DNA of 64,000 nucleotides from NCBI RefSeq assembly GCF_932274485.2, contig NC_065882.2, forward strand, positions 13,313,390-13,377,389. Direction: 5' to 3'. A program made the translations under genes and the position numbers. The notes under the pieces are model-generated. The model was not told where the DNA came from. It worked only from the letters and a program-made list of their open reading frames with translations, and ran no database searches. Below are positions 21,297 to 31,989 of the stretch, in pieces. Positions within the stretch are counted from its first letter, which is position 1. Every line of letters starts with the position of its first letter. This DNA is from Patella vulgata (lineage: Eukaryota; Mollusca; Gastropoda; Patellidae).

Positions 21297-22169
21297 ACAT
21301 ACATTATGCAAGAGCTAAATCTGATTATTGCAAGTCTTTATTTAGGCTTCGGATGTCATAGAAATTATAAATTAGATCTTTATTTACACAACAAGCACAA
21401 AATCAACTCTGAAGACCCACGGATGGCTTGGATTCAGCTTGGATTTAAACAGGATTTCGTTGACTGATTTAATTTTAAATGGCGTCGTAAGCGGAGATTA
21501 ACCGTTACGTTGACGTCATACTCCCGGATCGAGGCTAAATGATAGAGTGTACGAAGCGAGGCCGCTGTTGAGCGATGCCTTAACAAATGACATCTAAACT
21601 ATTTAAAGTGCAATAAACTAAACACAGATAATGACAAATTATACAATTCCTGGAGACCGTGTGATGACTAATACAGACAGACAGGTCTTCTGTCTTAATA
21701 ATATCAATAAAAATATTGTTATTTCCCTAATAGGCACAACGCCACAGGTGTATACCTATAGATTTATCATAATTGTATTAGAATATTATGTCCTATGTTC
21801 AATTGATTTAATGCATGCCCAAAATACAAGTAAGAATGAAAATTTACCCTCTCACTCATTTTGTCCAATTGTTATAAAAAATCCAAAAAGGTAAAACACA
21901 AATTTGGATGATATGATGACAGCAGACAAAAGACAGCAGAGATTATATAGGTGGAGTTAACGCCTGTCAATCAAACGATCAGCCATACTAAGAATTGGTG
22001 AAGATGGTATTCAATCCCATTTCTAGTCAAAAATTACACTGGTGATAACTATGTTCAGAATAGAGTAATTTGACTGAAATTTTCAATATACTCTTCTTTC
22101 ATCATCTATTTTTGAACTGTTATAGCAAGAATGGCTAACTCCTTATAAAAAATCTCCCATAATGTATCT
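21297..22169 (+). mobile_element. TTAA MITE family F, copy 2, enlarged
   Basis: Left end ACATACATTATGCAAGAGC after TTAA at 21293, right end CCCATAATGTATCT before TTAA at 22170. At about 870 bp it is twice the size of its relatives; the middle (about 21490-22010) is not shared with them and is either a later insertion or sequence lost elsewhere. Confidence 0.65.
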
Positions 22170-22317
22170 TTAATCTTGAATCGTGAAAGTAAATATGTCA
22201 ACATTATCTTACTCTGAACTGTTATAGCAAGAATGGCTAACTCCTTATAAAAAATCTCCCATAATGTATCTTTAATCTTGAATCGTGAAAGTAAATATGT
22301 CAACATTATCTTACTCT
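22114..22317. repeat. 102 bp tandem duplication of the MITE right end
   Basis: GAACTGTTATAGCAAGAATG starts units at 22114 and 22216; no difference between units was noticed. Each unit includes the right terminus of the family F element and about 45 bp of flank. The 66-codon frame that repeats itself here is a consequence. Confidence 0.9.
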
Positions 22318-22410
22318 GTCGGGACGGGTGGGCGAGATCTAACGACAGGTTATTCGTTTTGACGCAAGTGTTGAAATTTTGCGTTGGTCCCTTGATTTAA
22401 GCCGACAGAC

Positions 22411-22580
22411 AAACTGAAATGAAATTAGGTTTAGCGTCCTATTTTTCTGGGCTAATCAAGACGGACAAAGACCATGCACCAACTATTCATCAAATTTCAG
22501 CTGTCAACGGTTGTTTTATGTGAAAACGGCACCTTTGGTTTTTTCCCTATTCTAACAACTAGATAATGTTTCTTGTCAGG
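22411..22580 (-). mobile_element. SINE-B, body and 3' end, inverted
   Basis: Minus-strand GTTTAGCGTCCTATTTTTC end, CAGCTGTCAACGGTTGTTTT and the GGTTTTTTCCCTATTCTAAC block. It lies head to head with the next copy. Confidence 0.6.
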
Positions 22581-22587
22581 TCGTTCA

Positions 22588-22930
22588 TCCCACACCTGGA
22601 GGTTACAGGTTCGATCCTGGCATTGGTTGAGAAATTTCATTGGGATTTTCCCATGTGGTTTCCCCTTGTTAGTGGTGCAGGACGGAAGGCCTAACAAGGA
22701 AAGCTATCTAGTCATTTGGATGGGACAAAAAACTGAGGTCCTGGGTATAAATGTACATTGACATGCATGTAAAAGATCCCTTGTCAGTTGGAATTCGATA
22801 TAAGAGTAGGCCATAGTGCCACTGCCCAGTTCAAATTTCCCTCATAACACACTGTATAGTATGCCTGTCTTTATTAGCCCAGTCAGAGCAGAAAAGTATG
22901 ATGTTAAACCCCATTTCATTTCATTTCCGT
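22588..22930 (+). mobile_element. SINE-B, near full, lacking the A box
   Basis: From the B box (AGGTTCGATCCTGG) through CATGTGGTTTCCCCTTGTTA, GATCCCTTGTCAGTTGGAA, CCCTCATAACACACTG and GATGTTAAACCCCATTTC to (ATTTC)n. With 22411-22580 it forms an inverted SINE-B pair about 10 bp apart. Confidence 0.8.
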
Positions 22931-23539
22931 CCTGTACACCAATTGCAAGAGAAGTCTACAAAAGACAGTCATGCACCTACTCCCATATAGTCAGAGAAAG
23001 AGGGAAATGTCTGATGTTATAATTTCAAATAGTTATAATTATGGGGTGGAAGGGTTCAAGGTTTAATTTCTCAAAATACCAGAATGTGGGAGTTGTTTTT
23101 GCATGTAAAGTGGATTTCTCAGCCAGCCAGCGAAGACTGTCAAATGTTAATTAATTAACAAAACAACAGCTTTGCAGCAGATGCATGCTCAGTAAATATG
23201 TGTCCAGATTATTTTTCTTATCAATTCCTTAGTCTAGATAAACTCAAATTTATCTTGTCAAAATTTAAAAGTAATTTGGCACAATTCAAATAAATGTTCC
23301 TTCAAATTAGCAAAACTTTGACAAACGATTGTCTGAATTTGCCATAGCACAATCTTCAATTTTGTATTGTTTAATGAGATATATTTCTCCAGGGAGCACT
23401 TCCGATAATTGTTTCTCAAGTTATTTCACTGTGTGTGTGTTGAATTTATAGATTTGGACGCAGAAACAATCCCTGTGTGTTTCATTAATGTTAATTATAA
23501 CTGTTTGAAGGGTGGTCAAATTGTTTAAAAGTGTGTGCT
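22931..23539. other. No feature recognised
   Basis: AT-rich; no repeats or gene structure seen. Confidence 0.5.
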
Positions 23540-23550
23540 TTACATCATAA

Positions 23551-23812
23551 CAGAACGGAGGGCCTGACAAGGACAGCTGTCTAGTCCTGCGGATGATATG
23601 AAAAACCGAGGTCCCGTATATACATTAGAATGCACGTAAAAGATCCCTTGGCAGTTAGAATTTGATATAAGAGTAGGCAATGGTGCCGCTGCCCTGGCAA
23701 AATTTCCCTCATAGCACACTGTATGGCGTATGCCCGTCTTCATTAGCCCAGTATAGGAGCAGAACAGTAGGACGTTAAACCCCATTTCATTTATTCATTC
23801 ATTCATTTACAA
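23551..23812 (+). mobile_element. SINE-B, 5'-truncated, with 11 bp target duplication
   Basis: Begins at CAGAACGGAGGGCC in the body and is complete to GGACGTTAAACCCCATTTC. The 11 bp TTACATCATAA flanks it (23540-23550 and 23813-23823). Confidence 0.9.
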
Positions 23813-23828
23813 TTACATCATAATGTCT

Positions 23829-24005
23829 ATCATTGAGTCAAGTGATGTTTCGATTCCCAGCTTGTAGTCGACAAGGAATAGGGTCGCTGTCCAACCTCAC
23901 AGATTTTCTCCAGTTCTTCGATTTACTCCATGTGTTAATCCCAAAATGACATAGTTTGTGTCGTGTAGACGTTATACTTAAACACCATTAGACATTTTAG
24001 GGTCT
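23829..24005 (+). mobile_element. SINE-A remnant at the start of a satellite array
   Basis: TCATTGAGTCAAGTGATGTT, B box TTTCGATTCCC, ATAGGGTCGCTGTCCAACC and a shortened core lead into the first unit of the 178-181 bp array, so the array grew from this copy. Confidence 0.65.
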
Positions 24006-24600
24006 TTATTTTAAAGCTTGGCATCTGTTATAGTCTCACGTCAACACGTTCATGATTTTTTTTTGTTCAATCCGAACAACTAAACTCCCTCCAGTTTTTC
24101 GATTTACTCAATGTGTTAATCCCAAAATGACATAGTTTGTGTCAAGTAGACATTAAACACTATTAAACATTTCAGAGTCATTGTTTTAAAGCTTGGCATC
24201 TGTTATAGTCTCACGTCAACACGTTATCGTTTTTTTTTTTTGTTCAATCTGAACAACTAGACTCCCTCCAGTTCTTAGATTTACTTCATGTGTTAATCCC
24301 AAAATGACATAGTTTGTGTCGAGTGGAGGTTAAACAACATTAAACATTTCAGAGTCTTTGTTTTTTAAAGCTTGGCATCTGTTATAGTCTCACGTCAACA
24401 CGTTAATGGTTTTTTTTTGTTCAATCCGAACAACTAGACTACCTCCAGTTCTTCGATTTACTCCATGTGTTAATCCCAAAATGACCTAGTTTGTGTCGAG
24501 TGGAGGTTAAAGAGCATTAGACATTTCAGAGTCTTTAAAATCTGGGGATCTGTTATAGTCTCACGTCAACACGTTCCCGTTTTGTTTGGTTTTTTGTTCA
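23911..24600 (+). repeat. 178-181 bp satellite carrying the SINE-A tail
   Basis: Four units, marked by GATTTACTCCATGTGTTAAT near 23920, 24101, 24278 and 24456. Each has the SINE-A end (TGTGTTAATCCCAAAATGAC, AGTTTGTGTCGAGT) joined to a non-SINE part (AGCTTGGCATCTGTTATAGT, CTCACGTCAACACGTT, T-run, TTCAATCCGAACAACTAGAC). Confidence 0.88.
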
Positions 24601-24604
24601 ATCC

Positions 24605-24693
24605 GTTCTGTGCCATTGACTATGGGGAACCGGGCTGAGACCGAGATAAACCCCCGGATCTCCTGGTTAGTGAACCAATGCCTTACTGAGTAA
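24605..24693 (-). mobile_element. SINE-B head fragment
   Basis: TGTGCCATTGACTATGGGGA through CCCCCGGATCTCCTGGTTAG and AACCAATGCCTTACTGAGT match the SINE-B tRNA-like head on the minus strand. Confidence 0.5.
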
Positions 24694-24748
24694 ATATAAC
24701 CTTGACGATTAGGAAAAGCTAAATTTAACCCAAGTTAGTCCAACATGG

Positions 24749-24812
24749 AAAGGGTTGGTATTTCTCTAGTAGACTCAGTAATATGCAGTGGCCATGTTGG
24801 ACTCAATTTACC
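24749..24812. repeat. Hairpin with 12 bp perfect arms
   Basis: AGTCCAACATGG and CCATGTTGGACT enclose about 40 bp. This may be a small foldback relic. Confidence 0.5.
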
Positions 24813-25109
24813 AATGACCCTTGATGATTATGCATCAAGTTATTTAGTAGCAGGAAATTACAAATTATTTTCAATAATCATGAAAATAAAAATATCCCTG
24901 ATGTTTTGATTTCAATTTCTATCAAATAAACGATGGCAAAAATATATGTATATGCATTGAGGAGTATTATTGATATGAAGCAGGTACATGAATTAAATAT
25001 GGAAAACATCGAGCAGGTGTAGTAATACATGTAATTATTTGCGGTAATATTATTCAGTATTTGATAGGCTACAAACAAATTATCAAAAAATATTTCCTGA
25101 TGAAATCTG

Positions 25110-25510
25110 TTGATATTAAAGGGAATGGAAATCTTTTGACCTTATTTGCGTCATCCGCAACTAAAAAGTTATCAAGAAATATTTTATAATGAAATCTATT
25201 AATATTAAACTGAATGAAAGCTTTTTTACACAATTCCTGGAATGAAAGCTTTTTTACACAATTCCTTGAAAGTGACTAAAAAATTATCGAGGAATATTTT
25301 ACAATGACGTCTATTAATATTAAAGGGAATATAATCTTTTTCACTGTGTTTCTTGAAAGTGACGACAACTTCTATCGACCCGATTATCGCCTCTGTTATC
25401 CCAATTAAAGGTGTCCGACAAACAAAATTTCTAGTCATGAAATTATGGCCCCTGCTAACTCCAACTAAAAATTTCTAACGAGAAAAATTTAGAAATTAAA
25501 ACCCTGGTTG
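25110..25510 (+). repeat. Dispersed repeat D, copy 2, with inner tandem units
   Basis: ATTAATATTAAAGGGAAT and AGGAATATTTTACAATGA recur about every 90-120 bp, and a 30 bp stretch (GAATGAAAGCTTTTTTACAC) is doubled at 25213-25266. The right part (GCTAACTCCAACTAAAAATT) resembles 17760-17790. Confidence 0.55.
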
Positions 25511-25827
25511 AGATGTCCCTTGATATTTGAAGGGGGCGGGGGGAGTAGTTGAATACTAAGACCACTGGAAGCCCTTGACTAAAATGTTCATAGTTCCAGA
25601 TCCAGTCCCAAATTATAGTGGCAAAGCTCTAATATTCCATAGCCATGCCAGATTTCCTACAGGAGGCCATTTTTTCACTGTAAGCATAACATCAATATTG
25701 ATTGAAATGGGCCGATGTTTATTGAATTCTAATTGGCGTTGTTAATGTCAAATATAATGGATAATATGCCTTTTTAAACTAAAAACAAAAGGCTTGTCAT
25801 CTGTTAAATGTTTGAAAAGAGCTGGCC

Positions 25828-26072
25828 CCAGTTTCACAAAACATTCTCAGACTTTAGTTCAGAATTTACACAACTTTCAATCACTGTTTATAAGAAATAT
25901 CTTTGATTCAGAAACAAAAAACTTTTTGAACATAGTATCTTATTGATGTATTTGATACATTAAAACAACAAAAGTTTTATTAGGGGCTGTATTTTAGTTA
26001 AAATAAAGCGATCAATTTTGAGTAAATTCTTAACTTAAGTCTGAGAATGCTTTGTGAACTCGAGGCCAGGTC
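25828..26072. mobile_element. MITE family G, copy 1
   Basis: About 245 bp with inverted ends CTGGCCCCAGTTTCACAAAA and the complement of CCTGGCCTCGAGTTCACAAA, extending through ATTCTCAGACTTAAG on both sides. The second copy is at 29957-30195. No coding capacity. Confidence 0.7.
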
Positions 26073-26609
26073 ATTTACATTCATAAACTAAACTAAAACT
26101 CCCTTTTGTATAAACTTGTTTGAAATTAAGGTTTGAGTTTTCCATTTATACTGACTGTGATAAAAAAGGAATCAGACTACCGCTCCATCACATATAGACT
26201 TCTTTAGAAGGGATTAAAGTCGAAATCTATGGCGACTTGCCCCTTTATATGATATAGAAAGGATAAGTCTGTCGCTCCCTTTCATGTAAACTTGTTAGGT
26301 CCATTAACCCAAACATAAGAATTCCATGTAAAAATCAGCGAACCTCTCAGCACAACATACATACATCTATAGATTATTGGAGCAGTCTGTCTTTCTCTCT
26401 TCCTTCAATTTCATGCTCAGTTAGAGAGAAGAGGATTCGCCGCCAATAGTAGAGGCTGGAGTCTTACAGCTATTGTATCGCTGAGTTTCTTTCACCACTG
26501 ATTCCAAAGTTTCTCTCTTAACTTGTACATTGGATATAGTAGCAGGAATCACTTCATTGTTTTGTAGAGTTTAGACAATTTAGTCCGTTTCTTGCAAATT
26601 TCTTCATTG
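26073..26609. other. No feature recognised
   Basis: AT-rich; no repeat or gene signal. Confidence 0.5.
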
Positions 26610-27371
26610 GATTAACAAAATTTTCTGGGTATTTTTTTTCTACAATCAGGTAAGTTTGAGTTATTTCTAAATTTCTTCTACCACTGTTTTTAAAGATTTT
26701 AGATTTTGTTTGTTCCCATAAAAGGAAAAAAATATGTGGATTGGATTAACAAAATTTTATATTTTTTCTCTATGATTAGATAATGTTAAGAGTTATTTCT
26801 AAAAATTATTTATTAATAATTCCCCTATTTTTGAACATGGTTAGACTTTTACTACTTTGCCTTGTACAGTCCGTATAAGCAACAGGTTTTGGGACAGGAT
26901 TAACAAGAAGTTTTAAACTAATTTCTAAAAGTTATTCATTAATCATTCCAGTGTTTTTGGCTGCAAACTTGATTTGTCACTCGAATCAACCATTCATGGC
27001 TGCAACCTGACCAAGCTCTATGGAAACTAAAGAGTCCTAGATATAATCATATTAATTTAAAAAAAATTTTCCCCACAAATTTTTTTTCCCCACAAAATTT
27101 TTTTTCTAACAGATAGGCAATGGATATGTGGATGGATGGGATAAACAAAGTTTTCTATGGGGAGGTAGGGGGTTCTGCCTTCAGAGAAGTTTAATTAATA
27201 TTTCATTTGTTCTTTTACTAAAAAATACTGTTAAATTTTGTGAGCTTGCTTTAAAGTATGAAAAAATTTTTACCTTAAAAAAAGAGGAGGTCCCCTGTCC
27301 ACATAAAAGAAGCTGGCCTGTAGATTGGATTAACAAAATTTTCTAGGAGTTTTTCTATACGACTAGGAAAG
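26610..27371. repeat. Degenerate repeats around GGATTAACAAAATTTTCT
   Basis: GGATTAACAAAATTTT-like blocks followed by TTTTTCTAYGATTAGGTAAG-like and TTATTTCTAAAA recur near 26610, 26740, 26895, 27140 and 27325. Old, diverged local duplication. Confidence 0.5.
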
Positions 27372-27376
27372 TTTAA

Positions 27377-27764
27377 GGATGCATTATGTAAGAGCTAAAT
27401 CTGCCTAATGCAAATATTTCCTTTGGCCTCAAATGTTATATAAATCATTGATTAGACATTTATTCACATTCCAAGCCCATAATGAAAGCTCCTAGACCAT
27501 CGGATGTTTTTGATTTTTAAACAGATTGAAACACGATTGCTAATTAATAATTGAATTAAAAAATGGATAATCGAGAATTTGTTAATTATCGTAACAACTG
27601 TAGCAATGACAATCAAGACTACACTGTTTTTCAAACGGCAATAACTTCACTCAGAAGGAAGTAATTTGACTGAATTTTCCAACATATGCGCTGTTCATTA
27701 TCTAATTTTAAACTATTATAGCTAGAACTGTCCGCTCTTGATCTAAATCTTACATAATGCATCT
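27377..27764 (+). mobile_element. TTAA MITE family F, copy 3
   Basis: 388 bp between TTAA at 27373-27376 and 27765-27768. Left end GGATGCATTATGTAAGAGC, right end ACATAATGCATCT. Inner blocks are shared with the other family F copies. Confidence 0.8.
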
Positions 27765-28070
27765 TTAAGGCTAATTTCATGTAGTTTTACTTCGTATTTA
27801 TACAAATTGATTTATTTTCTTATTTTCCATTTTTTTTATCTAAATACTTAGCTTGACGTTACAAATTCTTGAACCTTTTTTTTTTCTGTGTAACTCATTT
27901 GATTTAGGTCTGATAAGTTATAAACTTATATTATTGCATCAACATTACTTCAATGTACAATATGAAAGGATTAGTACAGACTGAAGTCATAACTTTATTT
28001 TATAGCATCAACATTACATTGTACAATACAAACTGGACTAAGAAAATACAAAAGGATTAGAAAAATAAAC

Positions 28071-28435
28071 GGGGGATCACGGTGGCTAAGTGGGTAAGAC
28101 GCTGGCTCGCTAGCCTGGAGGTCAGGTGTTCAATCCCTGTAGTGGCTGAGAAAGTCCATCCAGATTTTCAGGCGTGGTTCCCCCTTGTCAGTGATGCAGG
28201 ATGGAGGACCTGACAAGGACAGCTGTCTAGTCATTCGGATGGGATGAAAAATTGATGTTCTGTGTACACATTGGCGTGCACATAAAAGATGCCTTGACAG
28301 TTGGAATTCGATATAAGAGTAGGCTGTAGTGCCGCTGTCCGGGCAAAATTTCCCTCATAGCACACTGTATGGCGTTTGCCCGTCTTCATTAGCCCAGTTA
28401 TGACAGAATAGTAGGACGTTAAACCCCATTTCATT
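28071..28435 (+). mobile_element. SINE-B, full length, with 14 bp target duplication
   Basis: Reference copy of SINE-B. A box TGGCTAAGTGGG and B box AGGTGTTCAATCCC lie in the first 75 bp, in the order and spacing of a tRNA gene promoter. The body has GGTTCCCCCTTGTCAGTGA, GACAAGGACAGCTGTCTAGT, ACAGTTGGAATTCGATATAA and CCCTCATAGCACACTG, and the end is GGACGTTAAACCCCATTTC. Flanks are TTAGAAAAATAAAC (28057-28070) and TTAGACAAATAAAC (28436-28449), one mismatch. Confidence 0.92.
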
Positions 28436-28574
28436 TTAGACAAATAAACATCTTTTCCTTATAACCAGATAAATGGAAGGAATTACTGTTGAAAACATAC
28501 ATTGAATTAACAAATCATATGTGTAGATTCTTTTCTCTATCTTTCTTTTTTAATCTCCAGTTGAACGGAGAGAT

Positions 28575-28780
28575 GTTGAATTGACCTTTGTTTCCATCCC
28601 ACAGTTGTACAAGACAAAGAGTAGGATCACCTGTCCAATCTCATGACTTTTCTCCCGGCCCTCTGATTTCCTCCCACAGCTAAAGACCGTACACGCAATC
28701 GGAAATGAACACTATGCAACTCCCAAAATGACCTAGTTTGTGTAGAGTGGATGTTAAGCCTCATTTCTTGGTCTCTGTCC
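28575..28780 (+). mobile_element. SINE-A, degraded
   Basis: Contains GAGTAGGATCACCTGTCCAA, CCTCTGATTTCCTCCCACAG, AAATGACCTAGTTTGTGTAG and GTTAAGCCTCATTTC. The head is eroded. Confidence 0.7.
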
Positions 28781-28799
28781 ACAGATTTGTCTTAATTGT

Positions 28800-29035
28800 T
28801 ATTGTGTGGTGTGCATCATAAGGTCTGTCATTGGTTTCGATACCCCGCTCATACGTGACAAAGAGTAGGGTCATCTGTCCAACTTTGTTTGTTTTCTCCT
28901 TGTTCCCCGGTTTCCTCCCACTGCTAAAGACACCTACGCACAAGCGAATAATGAAATATATTTGAACCATATGTTAGTCCCAAAATGATCTAGTTTGCTT
29001 CGATTGGATATTAAAGCACATTTCTCTCACTCGCT
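28800..29035 (+). mobile_element. SINE-A, second copy in line
   Basis: CATCATAAGGTCTGTCATTG, B box GGTTTCGATACCCC, GAGTAGGGTCATCTGTCC, core, TTAGTCCCAAAATGATC and a (TC)n tail. It lacks the A box and follows the previous SINE-A within 25 bp. Confidence 0.8.
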
Positions 29036-29785
29036 TGCTCTTGTTTATGTGTGGTGCGATCCTCCTGCACTTACTACTGGATAAATAAGATATAACATGT
29101 GAACTTATTTTCTAATTTTTTTGGGTTTTTTCTCTAACAAGTAGGTATAATTGTTGTGTGCAGGTATTTTGTGGCATGTTCACCTGATTTAGTTCCTACA
29201 GTAACACAATCTGTTTTTATTTAGAAACATTCAGTTACATGAAGAACCACTCTCGACACATTTGTGAGGTTGTTAACGCATGTAGGTAAATAATGTTTAT
29301 GGATTAAAATGGGATATTTATAGTTTTGCTGCCATTTGTTTTTAAGACCCTCGTACATCTTTGTTGAAAGAGCTGTTTTGCGTTAGAAAGAGTGATTTCT
29401 CAAAAATTTACACATAAATGAGGATGCCACCAGTGCACTCAGGTCATTTCACACAATCTTCCAAAAAAATAGTATTTTTGCATATTTTTAGACCAGAACA
29501 TTAAAATTGACATATACTGTGATAAAAATGATAAAATTGTACAAGTTGATTAGAAAATCTGTTAAAAATGGATTTATTTGAAAAAAATCAAATGATCTTA
29601 TTTAAAAAACAACAGCACTTGTTCACCTTATTGGACTAGCATCCACAATTCAGTGTAAATGGAATTTGTGAAATAGGTTAGGATTTGTTTAATTTTAAGA
29701 CATATCTCTACAGATAGCAGAATTTTTCTCTAAAAGATTCTTTTTATGAATCTCTAAAATTTTCAGAGATAATATATTAACCCTT
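29036..29785. other. No feature recognised
   Basis: AT-rich with no frames or repeats of note. Confidence 0.5.
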
Positions 29786-29893
29786 TAAATGACACTGTAA
29801 CCCGGGTATCATTTAATCTTGTGTATCTAGCACTAATTCCTTTCAAATTCATTTAATATCAAATCTTTTAAAATCACCCCAAATTATTGTTAG
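29786..29893 (+). repeat. Half copy of the foldback element at 50341
   Basis: CACTGTAACCCGGGTATCAT, TTAATCTTGTGTATCTAGC, TTAATATCAAATCTTTTAA and AATCACCCCAAATTATT match one arm of 50341-51272. Here GGTATCATTTAATCTTG is uninterrupted, which makes it the empty site for the MITE at 50364-50821. Confidence 0.8.
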
Positions 29894-29956
29894 TAGTTGG
29901 TACATGTAAATATTAATTCCCCTGTTTCCCGGCAAGAATTAGAGAAAACATCTTCA

Positions 29957-30195
29957 GGAGCCGAGTTCACAAAGCATCCTTTGACTTAAGTTAAGAATTT
30001 AGTCAAAATTATTCACCTTGTTTTAATAAAAATATAGCCCTTTATGAAAATTTTGTTGTTTTAATGGATCAAATACATCAATAAGAAACTGTGTGCAAAG
30101 TTTTGTGTTTCTGGATCAAAGATATTTTTCAAAAACAGTGATTGAAAGTTGAGTAAATTCTTAAGTCTGAGAATGCTTTGTGAACTCGGGACCAG
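29957..30195. mobile_element. MITE family G, copy 2
   Basis: Ends GAGTTCACAAAGCATCC...GACTTAAGTTAAGAATTT and the complement of CTGGTCCCGAGTTCACAAAG. The inner TTAAAACAACAAAATTTTC-like part matches copy 1 in inverted orientation. Confidence 0.7.
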
Positions 30196-30255
30196 ATAAC
30201 TGGGTATACAGTCCTTAAATAGTTCACTGCTGGTCACATCACTCTGTCAGCTTGA

Positions 30256-30446
30256 GGCGGGGTTGGGTGACCTAGTGGTTTAATGCATACGTGTGAAATC
30301 TCAAGGTCTGTCATTGAGTCAAGTGGCGTGCTTTCGATTTCCCATTTGTCCGTGACAAGGAGTATGGTTGCCTGTCCAACCTCATCGGTTTTCTCCAGGT
30401 CCTCTGGGTTCCTCCCACTGCTAAAGACCCCTACGTGCAAGCAACC
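30256..30446 (+). mobile_element. SINE-A, 3'-trimmed
   Basis: GGGTTGGGTGACCTAGTGGT head, TGTCATTGAGTCAAGTGGCG, core TTTTCTCCAGGTCCTCTGGG and CTAAAGACCCCTACGTGCAA; after that it jumps to a TC-rich tail without the 3' end. Confidence 0.8.
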
Positions 30447-30947
30447 CATTACTCTCTTACTCTCTTCCAGTAGTTTTCGAGGGTGGGGGGCTGTATGGTT
30501 GACTATAAGGTTAAAGCATTAGCGGGAGAAGTAGTTTTGGGGAGTCCAGTTGTTGCGTGGGGACATGGCAGTTTGAGGCACGAGCAGTAGTAGTAGTTTC
30601 GTCCAGTTGAGTTGCAAAAGGGTTATCTGACAGATGAGGCACCTGGCAGGAGCGCCAGTTTCTGACTGTCCAGCTGCTAAAGAGTTAATGTAGATAAAAT
30701 TTACATTTTCTTTAATAAATGTGCAAATTGGCACTGAAACATTAGTTTATGCATCTTTAAAATTTAAAACCAGATTAAATAGTGAAAATGAAAGAGCCCA
30801 AGCCTGTATTATATTTTTCCATGTCATGGTTAGATTATCTTCCTGATGATTTATTTCATATATTTTGCCAGCTTGGCACAAAATAGAAAAACATGTAGGT
30901 ACAAAGAAAAATAATGGAATACATTTATATTGTTTTAAGGTTATAAA

Positions 30948-30983
<36 letters not shown>

Positions 30984-31414
30984 ATTGAGTACAATTGTTA
31001 TCATGTTTACAGTATTTTAGGATTATAGATGGTGTTATTAGAGTTGTTTACCCTATTGTGTTATTTGTTATTCCTACTATAATGATTAATTGAAACAAGC
31101 TACTCTAATTACAATATAGGTTTAATGTTCTGTTGGAATGGTTTATATACTGTTTACAGGTTAATGAATCTACACGTTTGATCTCACGATTTCACCACGT
31201 TTATGTTGGGTTTTATTGTGTTACTTTATTGGGTTCTACATTATTTAGTATTGCTTTGCTGTAATTTGTTAGACCACATCCATAATGAGATCAAATCTGG
31301 TTGAATGACTTGTCATTGCTTTACATTGTCAGATGACATTCATGATTGGCTTGTTTTTTATACTATGCTCAAATGTCTTACTTTACGGGGTTAGATTTTG
31401 TTCAGGCGGCAGAC
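30447..31414. other. No gene; contains a (CT)n microsatellite
   Basis: Only a CT run at about 30951-30982 stands out. Short open frames on either strand show no domain. Confidence 0.5.
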
Positions 31415-31555
31415 AGAGTGTACATGAAAGAATCCTTAAAAATTTGAATTCAATGAAGACCATAACCCTGCTGTCTGGGCAAAATTGTTGTCATAGCACA
31501 CAGTGTGGCATATGCCTGTCTTCATTAGCCCACTCTGCACAGAAAATCACGATTG
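31415..31555 (+). mobile_element. SINE-B remnant
   Basis: CTGCTGTCTGGGCAAAATTG, CATAGCACACAGTGTGGC and TATGCCTGTCTTCATTAGCC match the SINE-B body. The terminus is lost. Confidence 0.65.
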
Positions 31556-31657
31556 ATGCCACCAAATCTCTAGTACAAATCACTACACGAGTACAACATA
31601 GTTCTGTCTAGAATATACTTTTGAGATTAATCAACCCAATCTTTAAAAACTACAGAA

Positions 31658-31894
31658 AATACAGCAGCCAGAATCATATCTCCAGCTCACACAGCACCTG
31701 TCCTACAATCTTTACATTGGCTAAAAATTCCCGCCTGCATCAACAATAAGGTCCTTACATACCAGTGTCTGCCAAATCTTGCACCCAGTTATTTACCTGA
31801 ACTATTAACACTATATCAACCAAATCATAACCAGAACACCCTTCGTGTTCTCAGTCAAAATTCAAAGATTTTAGTGACCAAAGTTTTACTGTAG
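31658..31894 (+). pseudogene. LINE reverse-transcriptase C-terminal fragment (CR1/L2-like)
   Basis: An open stretch of 78 codons, without a start Met, ends at a TAG (31892-31894). It reads NTAARIIS, TAPVLQSLHWL, NKVLTYQCLPNLAPSYLPEL, LLTLYQPNHNQNTLRVLS and KILVTKVLL. The order LQSLHWL - Y..L...APSYL.ELL - Y.P....LR is the usual C-terminal end of ORF2 in CR1/L2-type non-LTR retrotransposons (established knowledge). The rest of the LINE is not seen upstream, so it is a 5'-truncated relic. The precise clade is inferred. Confidence 0.8.
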
Positions 31895-31989
31895 CTGCTT
31901 GTTAATAATGTTATGATTTTAGCTATGCAAATCTGTGAAACCTCCAAATCACAACCGAAGACTCACTTATCTTGGGAATGCTAGGAGAA

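Noticed and set aside
22497-23785. Recurring peptides from SINE-B (for example at 22497-22697, 23540-23785, 28231-28443, 32900-33127, 47359-47625, 48543-48863, 56269-56671)
   Set aside because: They follow SINE-B copies and their strand; frames are short and vary with each copy.
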